DNA from: Staphylotrichum longicolle
Taxonomy: Eukaryota; Ascomycota; Sordariomycetes; Sordariales; Chaetomiaceae
DNA length: 64,000 nt
Direction of reading: 5' to 3'
NCBI GenBank assembly: GCA_019096155.1
Contig: JAHCVI010000001.1
Location: forward strand, 5,146,001-5,210,000
Below the pieces are notes generated by a model. It saw only the letters and a list, made by a program, of their open reading frames with translations, made no database searches and was not told where the DNA came from. This document shows, one piece after another, positions 43,856-55,378 of this stretch; the first letter of the stretch is position 1; every line of letters begins with the position of its first letter. The position numbers and the translations under genes are program-made.

Positions 43856-46425
43856 ATGTCCGCCATGCTTAGAGCGAACAGGGCCCGCGGCTCTGCCGGC
43901 AAGGCTCGTCATGTGCGCCTCTTCAGCCTCAGCGATGGTTCTTCGGTCCACTCCTCTGGTTCTGACGAAGGCAAGTAATCGACCCATTTTGTTGCACCTC
44001 ATTCCCCTTATCAAAAATGCCCTGATCCCGCTGGCGCCGTCCAATCTTTGAACCCGCAAGTGACATGCCCCTCTATCTTACGCATGACTGCAAGATGAGA
44101 TGGATTGGGAGCTATCATTTGATGGCGGCGGTCGCCAGCGTGGAACGGACGGCAGAATCATATTTCCGCGGCTCTTGTTGATCGCTCTCATGAAAAGGTC
44201 AAATCGCTAACCTTTTCCAAGCTGGCGCTCGTCTGTCCGCTGCGAGCCTGGACGACTCTCCCCCTCGTGTCCGGTAAGATGGCTTCCAACGATCATGACG
44301 GCCGCTTTGTCTGTTCCGCTTGCTGACTTGAATTCTCAAGATTCTCTTCCATCACGGAGGAGTTCGGCCGTCTGAGTGTCGCTTCGACTGTGGCCTCTGA
44401 CGGCTCCGACCGCGACAACAAGTAAGTCTCACTCGTGGCAGCCCTGGAAGTGACTTCCGCTGACTTGGCTCGCTGCAGATCATCTTCGTTCCAGGTTGGT
44501 GAGCACCCGAGCGGAGATGTCTTCACTGCTTCCCCGGTGAGGGCCAATCGCACCTTGGGTCACGATTTCTCTTCTGCGTTGACAGCTCAGTTCGCTGAGC
44601 ACATGACGGCCACCGAGGATCGTCGCCTGACTCGTTCCGCTACGGCTCCCAATGCCTTGGTGATGGGCACGCCTGGTGACCGCAACCTCTTCACTCCCTC
44701 TTCTCGCCACAACGTTGATGGCGGCGATGCCCAGCGCGTCTATCCCCCCAGCGCCTGCGTCTTTGTCGCCAAGTAAGTCCATGCCGTCTTTGACTTCCGT
44801 TCTTCAAACCAAGTGACGATCCTGACAACTGAACCCCACAGCCTGCCCGAGTCCAAGGACGATCTTGCTCTGTCGGCGGCTGTCACTCGCGAGTTCTCCA
44901 AGTTCGGCTTAGTCTTTGTCAAGATCCGTCGTGAGATGAAGGCCAACAGCAACGGCATGCCGTATGCTTTTGTTCAATACAGGGTGAGTCGCCATTGACG
45001 GATCCACGATGCTTGACATTGCTAACAGTGAACAGAACGAGGAGCAGGCCAAGGTTGCCGTGGAAAAGGGTAGAGGTGTCCTGATTTTCGGTCGCCCGTG
45101 CCGCACCGAGATGGTCAAGGCAAACCGTGAGTGCTCGCTTCCTTGCCGGCCCAACCATTCTAAATCTGACATTGCGTTCCCAGGCACCTTTGTTGTTTAC
45201 AGCCGTCGTGGCGAGGAGACAACCGTCGACATGGTCAGGGAGATGCTTGAGACGTACGGAGAGCTCAGCAAGTGCGAGTCGCTCAGCGCGCAGATGCAGA
45301 CCGCCATGGATCTCCCCACTGCTGTGCTCATCGAGTTCGCAAAGTTTGATCCCAAGCGCGATCTCAACTCGGTAAGCATCACAAAGCCCAATGCAACATC
45401 AGATGGCGCCCTTGACATACTGACTTGTTCCCACAGGCCGTCCGTCAGTACGACGGTTATTGTATCGATGCTTTCGATGTGAAGAACCGGAGCCTCGTCC
45501 CGCGCCCCAACGCCGACGAGGAATACCTTCGCAAGTACGACATCGATCGCCGTTCTGTCTTCGTCGGCGGTCTCCCCGTCGACACCACCAAAGAAGAGCT
45601 CATCGAGCACTTCGCTTCCATCGTGGGTGAGGTCATCGACGCCAACATTGTCAGGCGCGCCGGCTATCAGGGTTCGTCCATTCATTCCGACTCTGCCAAA
45701 TGGTGTGGTCCGGCTCACTGACAAAACGCAGGCTTCCAGGCGCACGTCTTCGGCTTTGTTGAGTTCTCCGGGGCTGACATCCCGGACAAGGCTGCCGAGG
45801 TCATGGTGAGTTTTGCGCGTCCAATACCCATCGCTGCTTGAAATGATGCTGACGACTTCGCCACCTGCAGAACAAGACTCTCTTCCGCGGCGCCGTCATC
45901 AAAGTCGAGCGCAAGGTCTTCAAGCACGCCGGGACGCCTCGGCGCGTCAGGTCCCAGGCGTTCAACGTCCGTTCCGCGACCACCCCCAAGACGCCCAGGG
46001 CTGCCGCCGCCACCGCCGCCAGGTCGCCCATGGCGTCTGGTGGTCGCTGGTCGCGCAGAAGGGCGACGCCGGCCCACGCTGCCCAGCAGGGCCACGACCT
46101 CTCCCATGGTGTGCAGTCGCTCCCCCCCATCCAGTACCCCGCGCCGAGTCCCGTGGCTCCGGCCAACGGGCACCCTCCCCTCGTTGGCGCCAGCGGCATG
46201 CCTGTCACGCCGTCGTCGACCCACACCTTCATGCCGCCCAACCCGTACACCTGGGCGGGCGGATACTGGCCGGGCATGTCCATCGCCCACGATCCCATCA
46301 CTGGTCACGCCTTCTGGGCGTACACTCCTCCCGTCGGCCCCTCCGCGGCGCCCACCGTGCCTTCCGGCACCCCGACTCGTGCTCGCGAGCGCGAGCATGA
46401 GCACCACTACTTCCGCGGTGCTTGA
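43856..46425 (+). CDS. Three-RRM RNA-binding protein
   Basis: Ten exons: 43856-43970, 44222-44273, 44341-44421, 44479-44772, 44842-44983, 45036-45126, 45184-45371, 45437-45671, 45732-45805, 45871-46425; 608 residues. The first intron (43971-44221) uses a GC donor (AAG|GCAAGT) with an AG acceptor; all others are GT-AG. RRM1 begins ACVFVANLPESKDD with RNP1-like PYAFVQYRNEEQA; RRM2 begins RTFVVYSRRGEE with TAVLIEFAKFD; RRM3 begins RSVFVGGLPVDTTKEEL with HVFGFVEFSGAD. The tail is basic then Pro/Ser/His-rich (HTFMPPNPYTWAGGYWPGM). It most resembles Mei2/Csx1-type cytoplasmic regulators of mRNA; the exact orthologue is not claimed. Every junction preserves frame, so the model is sound. Confidence 0.88.
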
Positions 46426-47610
46426 GAGAGACGTCCCCAGGACCTTCCCTCTCCGCTTGTCATGTTACACTGTCAGAGATACCCAACATCGGTTCCTTTC
46501 ATCGCTTCGGTTTCTCCGGTTCGCATTTCTTCCATTTCGGTTTCCTCCGTCCGCGGTCACAGTCGCCAACCACAATGTCCCGGCAATGCATCTCATCTAG
46601 GGGAGCATGAGCCAAAAATATTGAGGAGGACTCGACCAGTCATTCCATCCGCCTGTAAGGGGCAATCACGACTTCACGACCACTTGTCTGCTCGGTCACT
46701 TCCCGACCGTGAGCGATGACGAGGTGATGTTCATGATGATGATGATGGCGACGACGATGCTTCGGCATCTCGGAGGTTTTTTCGACGCTTCCTTTGGGAG
46801 TTCAACAATCTCGGCTCAGTTTGGCGCATTCGCAACTGGGCGGCTGAGGAATTCACATCGGCGAGGCGTTTGTGTGGGTCTAGCAGCATCTTTGTCAACA
46901 TTTTCTTTAGATCATGGCGGCGATTCCGACGGGGCGTTTTCGTCCTTGGTCGAATCATGGCTGCTGCCATCGAGTTGTCTCTTTCCACTGGTCCTGGTTC
47001 TTCTGGGAGGGTTGGGAACTAACAAGTCCTCGTTAATTTGGAGGGCGGTGGAGGGGTGGCATTCAGATAACCTTCAGATGATGGTTTCCCTGCTGCAATC
47101 TCTCAGACATAGAGGCATGAGGCGAAATCAAATGAAGTTTCATTCAATGCGGCGTTTCGTGACAAGTGTGATGATGATGATGCTGCTGCTGATGATGATG
47201 GAGACTTCGTGATCGTGAATCGTGAATCGGAGAAGCCCAGAGCAGAACCCTGCCCTGGGCTTGGCATCAGCTAACCGGGCCCAAAATGGCTTGGCCCCGC
47301 TGCTTTGCTCCGCCTAGAACAAACCCCCCACGCGACTGCTGCAGGCGGCCTAGAGCGGCCTTCTCAGCATGGTTTAGCCTCCTGTGATGGGTGCCCGTAA
47401 AGACGGAGTCATTGGCCAGGCGTGTGAAAAGTTCGGCACTTCCCTGGATCAGCAGACTGGGAAGGGAGTCCTTCAAAAGAGGGCTTGTTGCCCAGTCTCC
47501 CAGTCTGCTTCGATGCGTTCTTTCCGCTCCAAACTCGAAGTCTTTCAAGGCACTGCGAGAGAATCGAACACTGCCCAACTCTTTCGGCATCTCTTATTGT
47601 ACCGCCCAAC
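46426..47610. other. interval between the RRM gene and the DUR3-type pseudogene
   Basis: About 1.2 kb. The left part is the RRM gene's 3' region. The middle holds a minus-strand frame interrupted only by TGA (see the entry at 46682-47160). The right part is upstream of the transporter relic. Confidence 0.5.
46682..47160 (-). pseudogene. possible minus-strand coding relic interrupted only by TGA
   Basis: One minus-strand frame reads plausible protein (ECHPSTALQINEDLLVPNPP, KRQLDGSSHDSTKDENAPSESPP, SKENVDKDAARPTQTPRR, AEIVELPKEASKKPPR) broken by several TGA codons but no TAA or TAG. No ATG, splice pattern or family could be assigned. It may be a decayed gene or a chance antisense frame. Confidence 0.25.
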
Positions 47611-50066
47611 ATGGGTCAACCGTCGTTCGAGGCGTCCAACGCCATTGTATATGTGACTTATGGAGTGTTTTTGTGAGACCAAGACCAAGATACTCCGCTG
47701 GCATTCCAAAACCAGAGCGAGCCCTAAGAATCCCAAGCTGACCTCTTTCTGCAGGATTGTGGGCACAGGCGTGGCCTGGACGTTCAGGAACCAGAGCAAG
47801 GGAGAGTTCCTGGCTGGCAACAGAACTCAGACGGGTTAGGACATTCTCCTCCCAGGCGTAGAGAGAGACGCGAGGACGGGCAGACAGACGCCTCCTTCTT
47901 CTTCCTATTCCCATCTCCCTTTCCACACCAGTTTTCACGGATACTAACCATGATTCCTGGACAGCCGTGCCGCTCGCCCTGAACTTCATCGCATCTGGTG
48001 AGTGAGCAATGCGACTGAGGAGCGCCCCATCGAGGGGGCCGTTCAGAGATTAGAGCGGTAGCAACGCAGCAACCGGGAAAGCATATCGTCAGAGTCAACA
48101 CTGCACGAGAACTTGATCGAAAATCGTCGTCAAACGCACAGCATTGAAACGGCAGTATCAGACGCACAGGGAAAGCCAGAAGGCTGACCATAGGTTCGTA
48201 CCCAAACCTCACCAAGTCTTCGCCCCTCTTGCCGCGCCTTCAGCATCTGTCTCACCCGTCATTGGCGGTGTGGGGACACTGTTGGCTGCTGGTTAAGATG
48301 GGGTGAAGATTGCGGCTCACTACGGGCGCCGAGTTGAAGCAGGCTCGCTGGCTCCAACCTCGCTCACTCAAGCTTCCACCATGGAAGCAGAGTGTCAAGC
48401 CGAGGAGAGCCGGCGTCTTGCGGATGCGAAGCTGAGATTGTACCGTGATACTCGATCAAGTTAATGCTTGCGTGGGAAACGTGCTGCCGCTCTGATATCC
48501 CCCCTCCCTTCCCTTCTTGCTCCCGGTATTGAGGTACTAACCTCCACAGCCCTCGGATCCGGCATTCTCTTCGCCTATCCCCAGCTTGCCACGCTCGCGG
48601 GAGTCCAGGGCGTGGTTGTGTACGCCCTGTCGTCTGCTCTGCCGCTGCTGATCTTCGCTGCACTGGGCCCCATCATCCGACGCAAGTGCCCCCAGGGGTT
48701 CGTCCTCACCGAGTGGACAAGGCAACGTTATGGCACGTTTGCGGCTCTGTATCTCAGCTTCATGACGCTGGTCACACTCTTCTTGTACATGGTTTCGGAA
48801 CTGTCCGCCATCGGCCAGGTTGTCAACCTCCTGACGGGCATTGACGGACTCCCCGTCCTCATCGTGGGCATCGCATCGTGGTACACGAAGCGACGAACGA
48901 CTGATGACACGTCAAATGCAGTGAGGCTTCAAGGTCTCCTTCTTCACCGACAACATCCAAGGAGCCATGGTCATGGGCCTGATCCTCATCGCCACGATCG
49001 CCATTGGCGTCGAGACCAAGATCGACACCAGCCTGATCGAATCGTCCGGTCTGACCAAGGCCAGCCTTTGGGATGGCAACTCCTCTACATTCTCCCTGTT
49101 GCGATCCTGACTAACGACTTCTTCCTTGTGGTCTCCCTCCGTTCGTTTCGTCCACCAACTCACATGTTCCTTCTCCACGCACCTTCGCCTCCAAGACGGA
49201 CAAGGACCTCTGGATCGGCATCTCTATGGCCGTCGTCGGCGTGCTCATCATCGTCGTCCTCGTCGGCTCGACCGGCCTCATCGCCGCCTGGGCGGGCATC
49301 TGGCCCGGCACGCCGAGGAGCCCGTCGACGGCTCCGTCGCCTTCTTCGCGCTGCTCATGCAGCTGCCCAACTGGGTCGTCGGCTTCGTCGTCGTCATGTC
49401 CGTCACCCTCAGCACGGCCGCCGCCTTCGACTCATTCCAGTCGGCCATGGTCACGTCGGCGTCCAACGACCTGTTCAGGAACAAGCTGAACATCTGGTCC
49501 GGGCGGGCGTGGTGCTGGTCATGATCCCCGTCGTGGTGATCGCCATCCGCGCGCCGTCGATTCTGCAGATCTGATTTGATTTCGGATCTCTCGGACCATC
49601 CCCGCTGGTCATCGGCCTGTCGGATGCGTGCTACTGGTGGAGAGGGTTCGAGGTCGTCGTTGGTGGGCTGGGCGGCCTCTTCACGGTCTTCCTGTTCGGC
49701 ACGGTCTACTATGGAGATGCTCAGAAGGGCGCCGAGCTGATGCTCCTGCAACAGGGGCTGTACACGGCCGACTGGGGTGCCTTTGGCGCGTTCGTTGCTG
49801 CTCCGATCGGCGGCCTGCTCTGGGGATTCGGCGCGCTGGCGCTGCGTCTCGGGATCCAGTTCGTCAAGGCCAAGCTCAAGGGCGAGCGCTTCGATGGCCT
49901 CGACCGCCCGCTCCCTCTCGCCGGACCCCAACTTGTCGAGGCGGAAGCTGGCGGGGACAGTGTCCTTGGCGACGAGGAAAGCGCGTCTGATGCTCCTGGC
50001 CTCGCCTCGAACAAGTTCTTTTACGCCTTGGTGAGGGAGATTCACAGGCTGCTTTGTGGCAGTTGA
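47611..50066 (+). pseudogene. DUR3-type urea/polyamine transporter, disrupted
   Basis: Sodium:solute-symporter-family protein related to fungal urea/polyamine permeases. Intact start: exons 47611-47672, 47755-47834, 47965-47997, 48550-about 48867 read MGQPSFEASNAIVYVTYG, NQSKGEFLAGNRTQT, PLALNFIAS, GSGILFAYPQLATLAGVQG and further spans. After that the gene is broken: about a dozen expected residues are missing before GFKVSFFTDNIQG with a TGA at the junction; there are frame changes near 49165, 49310 and 49498; and a deletion with a stop follows APSILQI at about 49572. Later pieces (CYWWRGFEVVVGGLGG, FGAFVAAPIGGLLWGFGALALRL) are in one frame to 50066. The third intron is unusually long (552 nt). 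Multi-codon losses argue for true decay rather than only sequencing errors. Confidence 0.75.
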
Positions 50067-50532
50067 CTGAGGCTGTCACACAATCGACACCTGATCTGGG
50101 CTGGTGCTTACTGTCACCCCAAACATAAACATGCAGTTGATGACTTTGTTGGCGAACTGCTTTGTTGCTTAGTTTACATCTTTCTGAGAAACACAGTTTC
50201 TGGCAATATATCCCCTCGGTTTCCGATCGCGTCTCTTGCTTACCTATTGAGTCGTTGTTTCTGTTCTTTGACCCTTGACACAGTCGAGTTTCCGTTGCTC
50301 AGTCTCACGAACTTTGACACGCGGCTCCTGACTGTTTCAATGGCAAGTCACTTCACTGTGTTACAAGCCCGAGAAACAAGAGGGCGGCGAAGAGCGAGGG
50401 CGTATATCATCAACTCACTGAGTATGCCCTCCGCTCTGAGCACTCTTTACTCGTTCATAGAAACCATCAACACTTAAAATACCGAAGGAAATCGTTCTAT
50501 AGTCAACTATCTCGCTCACAAAATCACCAAAG
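50067..50532. other. spacer upstream of the coiled-coil gene
   Basis: 466 nt, moderately AT-rich, presumed promoter of the 50.5-kb gene; no element identified. Confidence 0.45.
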
Positions 50533-51108
50533 ATGCAAGCAAGAGACCCCGTTCCATCGGTCAACGACCCCGAGCTTCTGGCCACCGCCATCCGCGAAGC
50601 CGAAACAGACTGGAACCGCACCGCCACCCTGCTCACCACAAAGCTCTACGACAAGGCGTCCGAGCTGCGCATCGACCTGAGCGACACTTCCCAAACCGAG
50701 TACGAGCTGACACTGGAGATCGAAGCCCTGAAAGCGCAAGGCAAGCGACGACAGAATGCCACAGTCGAAGAGGAGAGAGCCATGCGGCTGAGACTCTACG
50801 TCTTGGAAAAGAAGCTGGCCGCGCTCCGAGACCTGGGTAACGCGCTTCTCTGGATACGAGCTGATGGTCAGGCGGTCTATCGCAGTCCCGCCTCGTGCGA
50901 GATCCCTGGCGCCGCCGGTGAGGAGGGGGTTGAGGCCGCGGGTGACAGCTCGCGGCTGGAGATGGCTTCTATGGCGGTCAAGCTAAGTAAGAAGCTCGCT
51001 TTGCTGGAGGAGGAGGTGAGAAAGGTGAAGGACGCGGCCGCGACGTTGGAGGACTTGGGCTGGGAGCCGGACGAGGCGCCTCTGACGGTGATGCTGCTGT
51101 TCTCGTAG
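50533..51108 (+). CDS. hypothetical coiled-coil protein
   Basis: Single-exon frame of 191 residues starting MQARDPVPSVNDPELL. Mostly helical and charged, with two likely coiled-coil stretches (about residues 50-100, EYELTLEIEALKAQGKRR, and 140-170, LEMASMAVKLSKKLALLEEEV). No signal peptide, membrane span or known domain recognised. It sits convergent to mL45 with a 182-nt spacer. The heptad-like pattern and fungal codon use make it likely real; function unknown. Confidence 0.6.
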   Translation: MQARDPVPSVNDPELLATAIREAETDWNRTATLLTTKLYDKASELRIDLSDTSQTEYELTLEIEALKAQGKRRQNATVEEERAMRLRLYVLEKKLAALRDLGNALLWIRADGQAVYRSPASCEIPGAAGEEGVEAAGDSSRLEMASMAVKLSKKLALLEEEVRKVKDAAATLEDLGWEPDEAPLTVMLLFS

Positions 51109-51290
51109 CAGATTTGGGGGGCGGCCGTGTCTTTGCATATTACACATGATATTCTGTTTTTACATGGAATGCTGCGCTCTCGCTGCCATATGTACAATGT
51201 TTCGTACACTTGTGTCCATCGTACATGCCTTCCTTGTTCACCGTCGCATGGCGGTCTCTTTTCTCATTCCCCATCCCCGGCACCCTGCCC

Positions 51291-52297
51291 TCATGACTGG
51301 TGCAGCATGTTCTTCAACAGCTCCTTTTCCTCAGCCCACCCTTCGTACGTCGTGGGCTTGATGGTGCCGAGGAGGCGCCATTCTCCTTGCTCCCACGTCC
51401 TCCCGTCGACGATGCACGCGATCGCCACGTTCTCCACCACGTCGATCTCCTTCTCGCTGCCCGGCACCACCTGGTTTTGGGCATCGTACTGCACCCTGCG
51501 CTGCTTGCTCGAGATGGCGACAACCGCCTGCCGGATGATCGGGGCATGGCGCTCGCGCGAGAGAGGCGACACCCTGTGGGACCGGATCGCCGGATAGAAC
51601 AGCTTGTTGGTGTACTTTACCAGCTCCCAGCCGTAACGGCGGCCGCGGGGCCGGGCGTCAATGCTCGCGAGCAGGGGACCGGCGAGCTTCCTTGAGCAGA
51701 CCTTGTTGATGGTGTTCTTGTCTCCTGAGGCAAGAGCCTCAGCCATGGAGCGGTGGAGGGCTTTCGCAGTGGGGATAATAACCGATCTCTTGGGCTTGAA
51801 CTTCGCGGCCTTGAAGATGGTGGGCTTTGATGTGAACTTGAGGGCCATATTGGTGAGGATTTCCTGCCCTTTGATGACAAGCCACCAGCCTAGAAACCGG
51901 AGCTTTTGGCCCAGCGGTTTGGGGAACTGTGCTAGCGGGGGAAAAACGAAGGTTCCTGTTGGCGCGTCGTCTCGAGTCAGCCACTGCTCCCGTTCTTGCC
52001 TCCTTGCCCTGCGGGGAGCCGGGGCCCAGTGTACGCACCTGGGACGACCATCGAAAGGGCCTCTGCCGTCACCTCGCCGACGTTGTTCTGCATCCGTTGG
52101 GCAACTTCTGATTTTGGCGACATCTGCTGTGAAACTCGGGGGTTGGCGTGTTCGAGAGCGGCCCGGCTGATGCCTCCTGACTTGGACCTCGACTGGGATG
52201 TGACAAAAGGAGAGAATGGTGTTATCCTCCTCGGGCCCGCTGCCCTGGCGGAGAGCAGCTGCCGGGCTCCCAGGCCCAATCTTGAAGCCGACGACAT
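51291..52297 (-). CDS. Mitochondrial large ribosomal protein mL45-like (Tim44-like domain)
   Basis: Probable mitoribosome or inner-membrane insertion component (mL45/Mba1 class), near the peptide exit. Exons on the minus strand 52297-52039 and 51955-51291, intron 83 nt; 307 residues. The N-terminus MSSASRLGLGARQLLSARAAGPRR is a strong mitochondrial presequence. Then GTFVFPPLAQFPKPLGQKLRFLGWW and a Tim44-like fold (AEALASGDKNTINKVCSRKLAGPLLASI, RGRRYGWELVKYTNKLFYPAIRSHRV, VQYDAQNQVVPG, WRLLGTIKPTTYEGW). The intron is required to join the presequence to the conserved region. It is head-to-head with EOS1. Confidence 0.82.
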
Positions 52298-52820
52298 GAT
52301 TCTCGTGGACAATGGTCGACTGTGATCAGTGTGATGTCCTCCCTGGTCCGGCCCCCCAGCTGGTTCCCAATCACCTCCTACTCTCGCCAGCTATTCGTCC
52401 TGCTGCTGTCGGCGTAAGGAGCCCCCGTCGAGCATGCGCCGCCTGGCAGAGTGTGTGTCGTCGCGGTGGCCGTGGTGGGACGTGCAATCAGCTCCCATCC
52501 GCATCCATGCGATCAACCGAGCTCAAAAAATCCCAATGGGCCGGCAGAAAAGTTGCGGGCCCAGGTCGTGTCTGGCCAATCAACGCGCTGATCTGCATCC
52601 AGGGGCGTTATCAGGGTTACCCCCGCAGAAATTGAATCGCAGAGAGCACCCTTGCGAAATGACCTCAGGACTGAGGGCTGTCCTAACGCCCGCGCCCGCC
52701 CTATTTCAACCGGCACCAAACCCGCCGACCTGAGCGCTCTTATTAGCGCCTTCCCCCCTCCTCTTCCTGTCCAGGAGACAATTCGGTTTCCATGCTCCAT
52801 GGGTGAGGAGACGACGCTTG
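52298..52820. promoter_or_regulatory. divergent mL45 / EOS1 upstream region
   Basis: About 520 nt between divergent genes; no element identified. The precise right edge depends on the uncertain EOS1 start. Confidence 0.4.
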
Positions 52821-54027
52821 ATGTACAGCCGCGCGAAGCCCGCCGCGCACCGGCCGCGGGCGGATAACGTGAACCTGAACGTTAATGGACACGGGCACCT
52901 TCCGAACCGCGCCCCCTCCGAGTCCCGCCCCCGAGGCCCCGCTGCAGCTCCCACTCCAGCCGCCCTGGTCAGCCGGTCCGCCCCGACCATGCCCCCACCC
53001 CCGCCAGCGGGAGCGGCACAGCCATAGGGCCAGGCCGCCCCGACCACGCCGCCGCCGCCGCCCCGGTGCGGTCGACCCTCCTCCAGCCCCGCGTCGCCGT
53101 CGCCCTGGGTGTCTCCAAGAAATGGTACCCCATCCTCTTCCTCTGCCGTCTCGTCTCCATCGTCCCGGGGGTCCTGTTCGGCCTGCCCAACGCCCTCCGC
53201 TTGCTGGCCACCCTCCACCTCATGTACCTCGACCGGGTCCTCGATGGCGGCGCATTGAGCAAGCTGGGGCGGGGAGGGGCGAGCTCATCACCCACCTCCG
53301 GCTACGACCTGGCCTTTGAAGCCAGGCTACGCCTCACCGAGGCCCTACTGGCTACCATATGGGTACGTTACACCCCTCCTTCCCTTCACAGGACCTGTCA
53401 ACATACCCACTCTTGTAGCGACCAGACACTGACCCTCCCTCTCTCCGCAGTGCTGCGCCTCGGGCTACCTCTCCTTCTTCTTCACCGACTGCCTCATGTC
53501 GCGCTGGCTGCTGCACTACACCCCGCAAGCGACCATCGTCCGGCTGCTCACCGTCGACGCCATCAACGGCTACCTCACCTCCTGGGTCCTCCACCTGACC
53601 GGCGGCTTCGAAGACCCGCGGCTGATCCTGCCCGCATGGATCGTCATATCCACTGTACATCACAGACCCAACCTCCCCTCCACTCCCTACCCCTCCCTAC
53701 CCCCTTTCCTTTTCTTCTCCCAAGGTCGCCAAACAACAGAAACGCTGACACTCTGGCGCCGTCCCTGGCCCAACACCACAGACACTAACCGTCATATACC
53801 ACATCACCCAACGCAAGATCAACATCCGCAAGGAGACGTCCATGTCCATCAGCGTCTTCTCCATCGCGAGCTTCGTCAGCATGGTGGCCCTCCTGGCCCA
53901 GCTGCACTCGAACCGCTCCGACTACCCCGACATCCCGCTGCTCAACTTTGTCCGGCGCGTGTTCCACGAGGCCGGTAAGCTGGCCATCCGTATCATGGAG
54001 TACGGCGATATCACGAGAGAGCTCTGA
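52821..54027 (+). CDS. EOS1: Eos1-like ER membrane protein (N-glycosylation/stress)
   Basis: ER multi-span protein required for normal N-glycosylation and oxidative-stress tolerance in yeast. Secure exons: up to 53362, 53451-53654 and 53782-54027; introns of 88 and 127 nt. Motifs: GVSKKWYPILFLCRLVSIVPGVLFG, CCASGYLSFFFTDCLMSRWLLHYTPQATIVRLL, TSWVLHLTGG, YHITQRKINIRKETSMSISVFSIASFVSM. The N-terminus is uncertain. A natural-looking Ala/Pro-rich frame starts at the ATG at 52821 and runs to about 53020, but the conserved part is in another frame from there, so one base shift in GC-rich sequence is needed. It ends IMEYGDITREL. The family assignment is firm, the start is not. Confidence 0.82.
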
Positions 54028-54607
54028 GTGCCTTGTTATGTGTTTCTTTTTTTCTGTTAAGGGACCGGCGTTTCCTGGTGTTATCTGTGGTATCGAGCCG
54101 GTCTTGCCTTTTTTTTGTATCTCTCTTGGACAGGAGTATCACGTCACTTCACGATCCCAAGCGCCATGTACCAGCTGGAGTTGCGGTGGGGGTTTCATAC
54201 TTGTACATACACGCCAAACTGTACACAGGACAACATGATTTCTCGCACGTATCACAGATTCGTCAACGAATTCCATTGCCTAAAAACTACGAGACCTGCA
54301 GACGCTTAACGATGGACATGCAGGCTGTGGCCGTCCTATCAACTAACGCTGAAGGAACGACGATAAGCAAATGGCCCGAAGCACCAAAAAAACCCTCTCG
54401 ACTTGCTCTCCTGCTTAGGGAAAGAGGAAGACCAACTCCCAGCTTCCGGGTATCATGTGTTGCGTGCCGCGTGGCCCTTCTCCTGCTGAAGGGCCTTCTC
54501 GTGCTCAGATATCGATGATAAGTTCTGGCTCTGTGAGTGAACCCCGCCCTGGACGCTCCGCTTGGGAGTCCAGGCCGCTGAGCGGCGGCACGACGGACAT
54601 GCCCGAC
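54028..54607. other. EOS1 - eIF1 convergent spacer
   Basis: 580 nt between two gene ends; nothing recognised. Confidence 0.5.
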
Positions 54608-55378
54608 TTAGAAGCCGTGGATCTGTAGAAGCTGTCAGTTGCGTGTTTCAGAGCGGCGACCTTCAGCGATGCATGCGTACCTTGATGGTCTTCTCGTCAA
54701 GAGAAAGGCCAGTCTCCTCGTTGACGAGGAAATCCTTGATCTTGAGGCGATGATCGCCCTGGAGCTGGATCACCTCGCCCATACCCTTGGACTCGGTGTC
54801 ACTGATGATGGTGCCATTGCAGGCTGCCCCAACGGTTAGCGCTTGGTTTTCCGACCCACGCGGGGAGAAGCAGACATACCAAACTCCTTCTTGATGACCT
54901 TGAGAATCTTTTTGTGGTCGAACTTGGCGGGTATACCTTGGACCGTGGTCAAGGTCTTGCGTCCATTACGCTCTGTGAATTTTTCTGTCAGTCCCTCGTT
55001 GTTTCCGAATTTGCAGCGCGAGTCGATGATCACGCGACAGCGGGGTATGTGGGAAAAACGTACGCTGAATGCGGATATGGATGTACTCTTGGGTCTGAGT
55101 AGTCTGCCCCGAGTCTTCGTCGGCTTCGGCGAAGGGGTCTGTAAAAGGACCGAGTCAGCGATTGCACCCTTGAGCAAGTAGAGGTGGGGCCGTGCTGAGA
55201 GATGCTCCAGGCTGGAATGCGTTTGGTCCCACCGGGACAAACAAATCCATCGGCAACGTCACCTCACCAACGCCTCTGCAAATCCAGAGGCAACAGGCGG
55301 CGCGCTTGCAAATGAGTAAAGAATGTGCGAAGACTTACCGCGGCTCTTGAGATTCTGGATCTCGGTTGCGCCTGACAT
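54608..55378 (-). CDS. SUI1: Translation initiation factor eIF1 (Sui1)
   Basis: Binds the 40S subunit near the P site and enforces start-codon selection. Exons on the minus strand: 55378-55339, 55138-55064, 54972-54880, 54823-54681, 54622-54608; introns of 200, 91, 56 and 58 nt; 121 residues. Motifs: MSGATEIQNLKSRDPFAEAD, YIHIRIQQRNGRKTLTTVQGI, DHKKILKVIKKEFACNGTI, then GEVIQLQGDHRLKIKDFLV and the terminal IHGF from a 15-nt last exon. All phases agree and length is normal. Confidence 0.95.

Noticed and set aside
46709..47212. 167-codon plus-strand frame with Met-rich start
   Set aside because: The Met run comes from an ATG microsatellite and the sequence has no family resemblance; non-coding 3' DNA is more likely.
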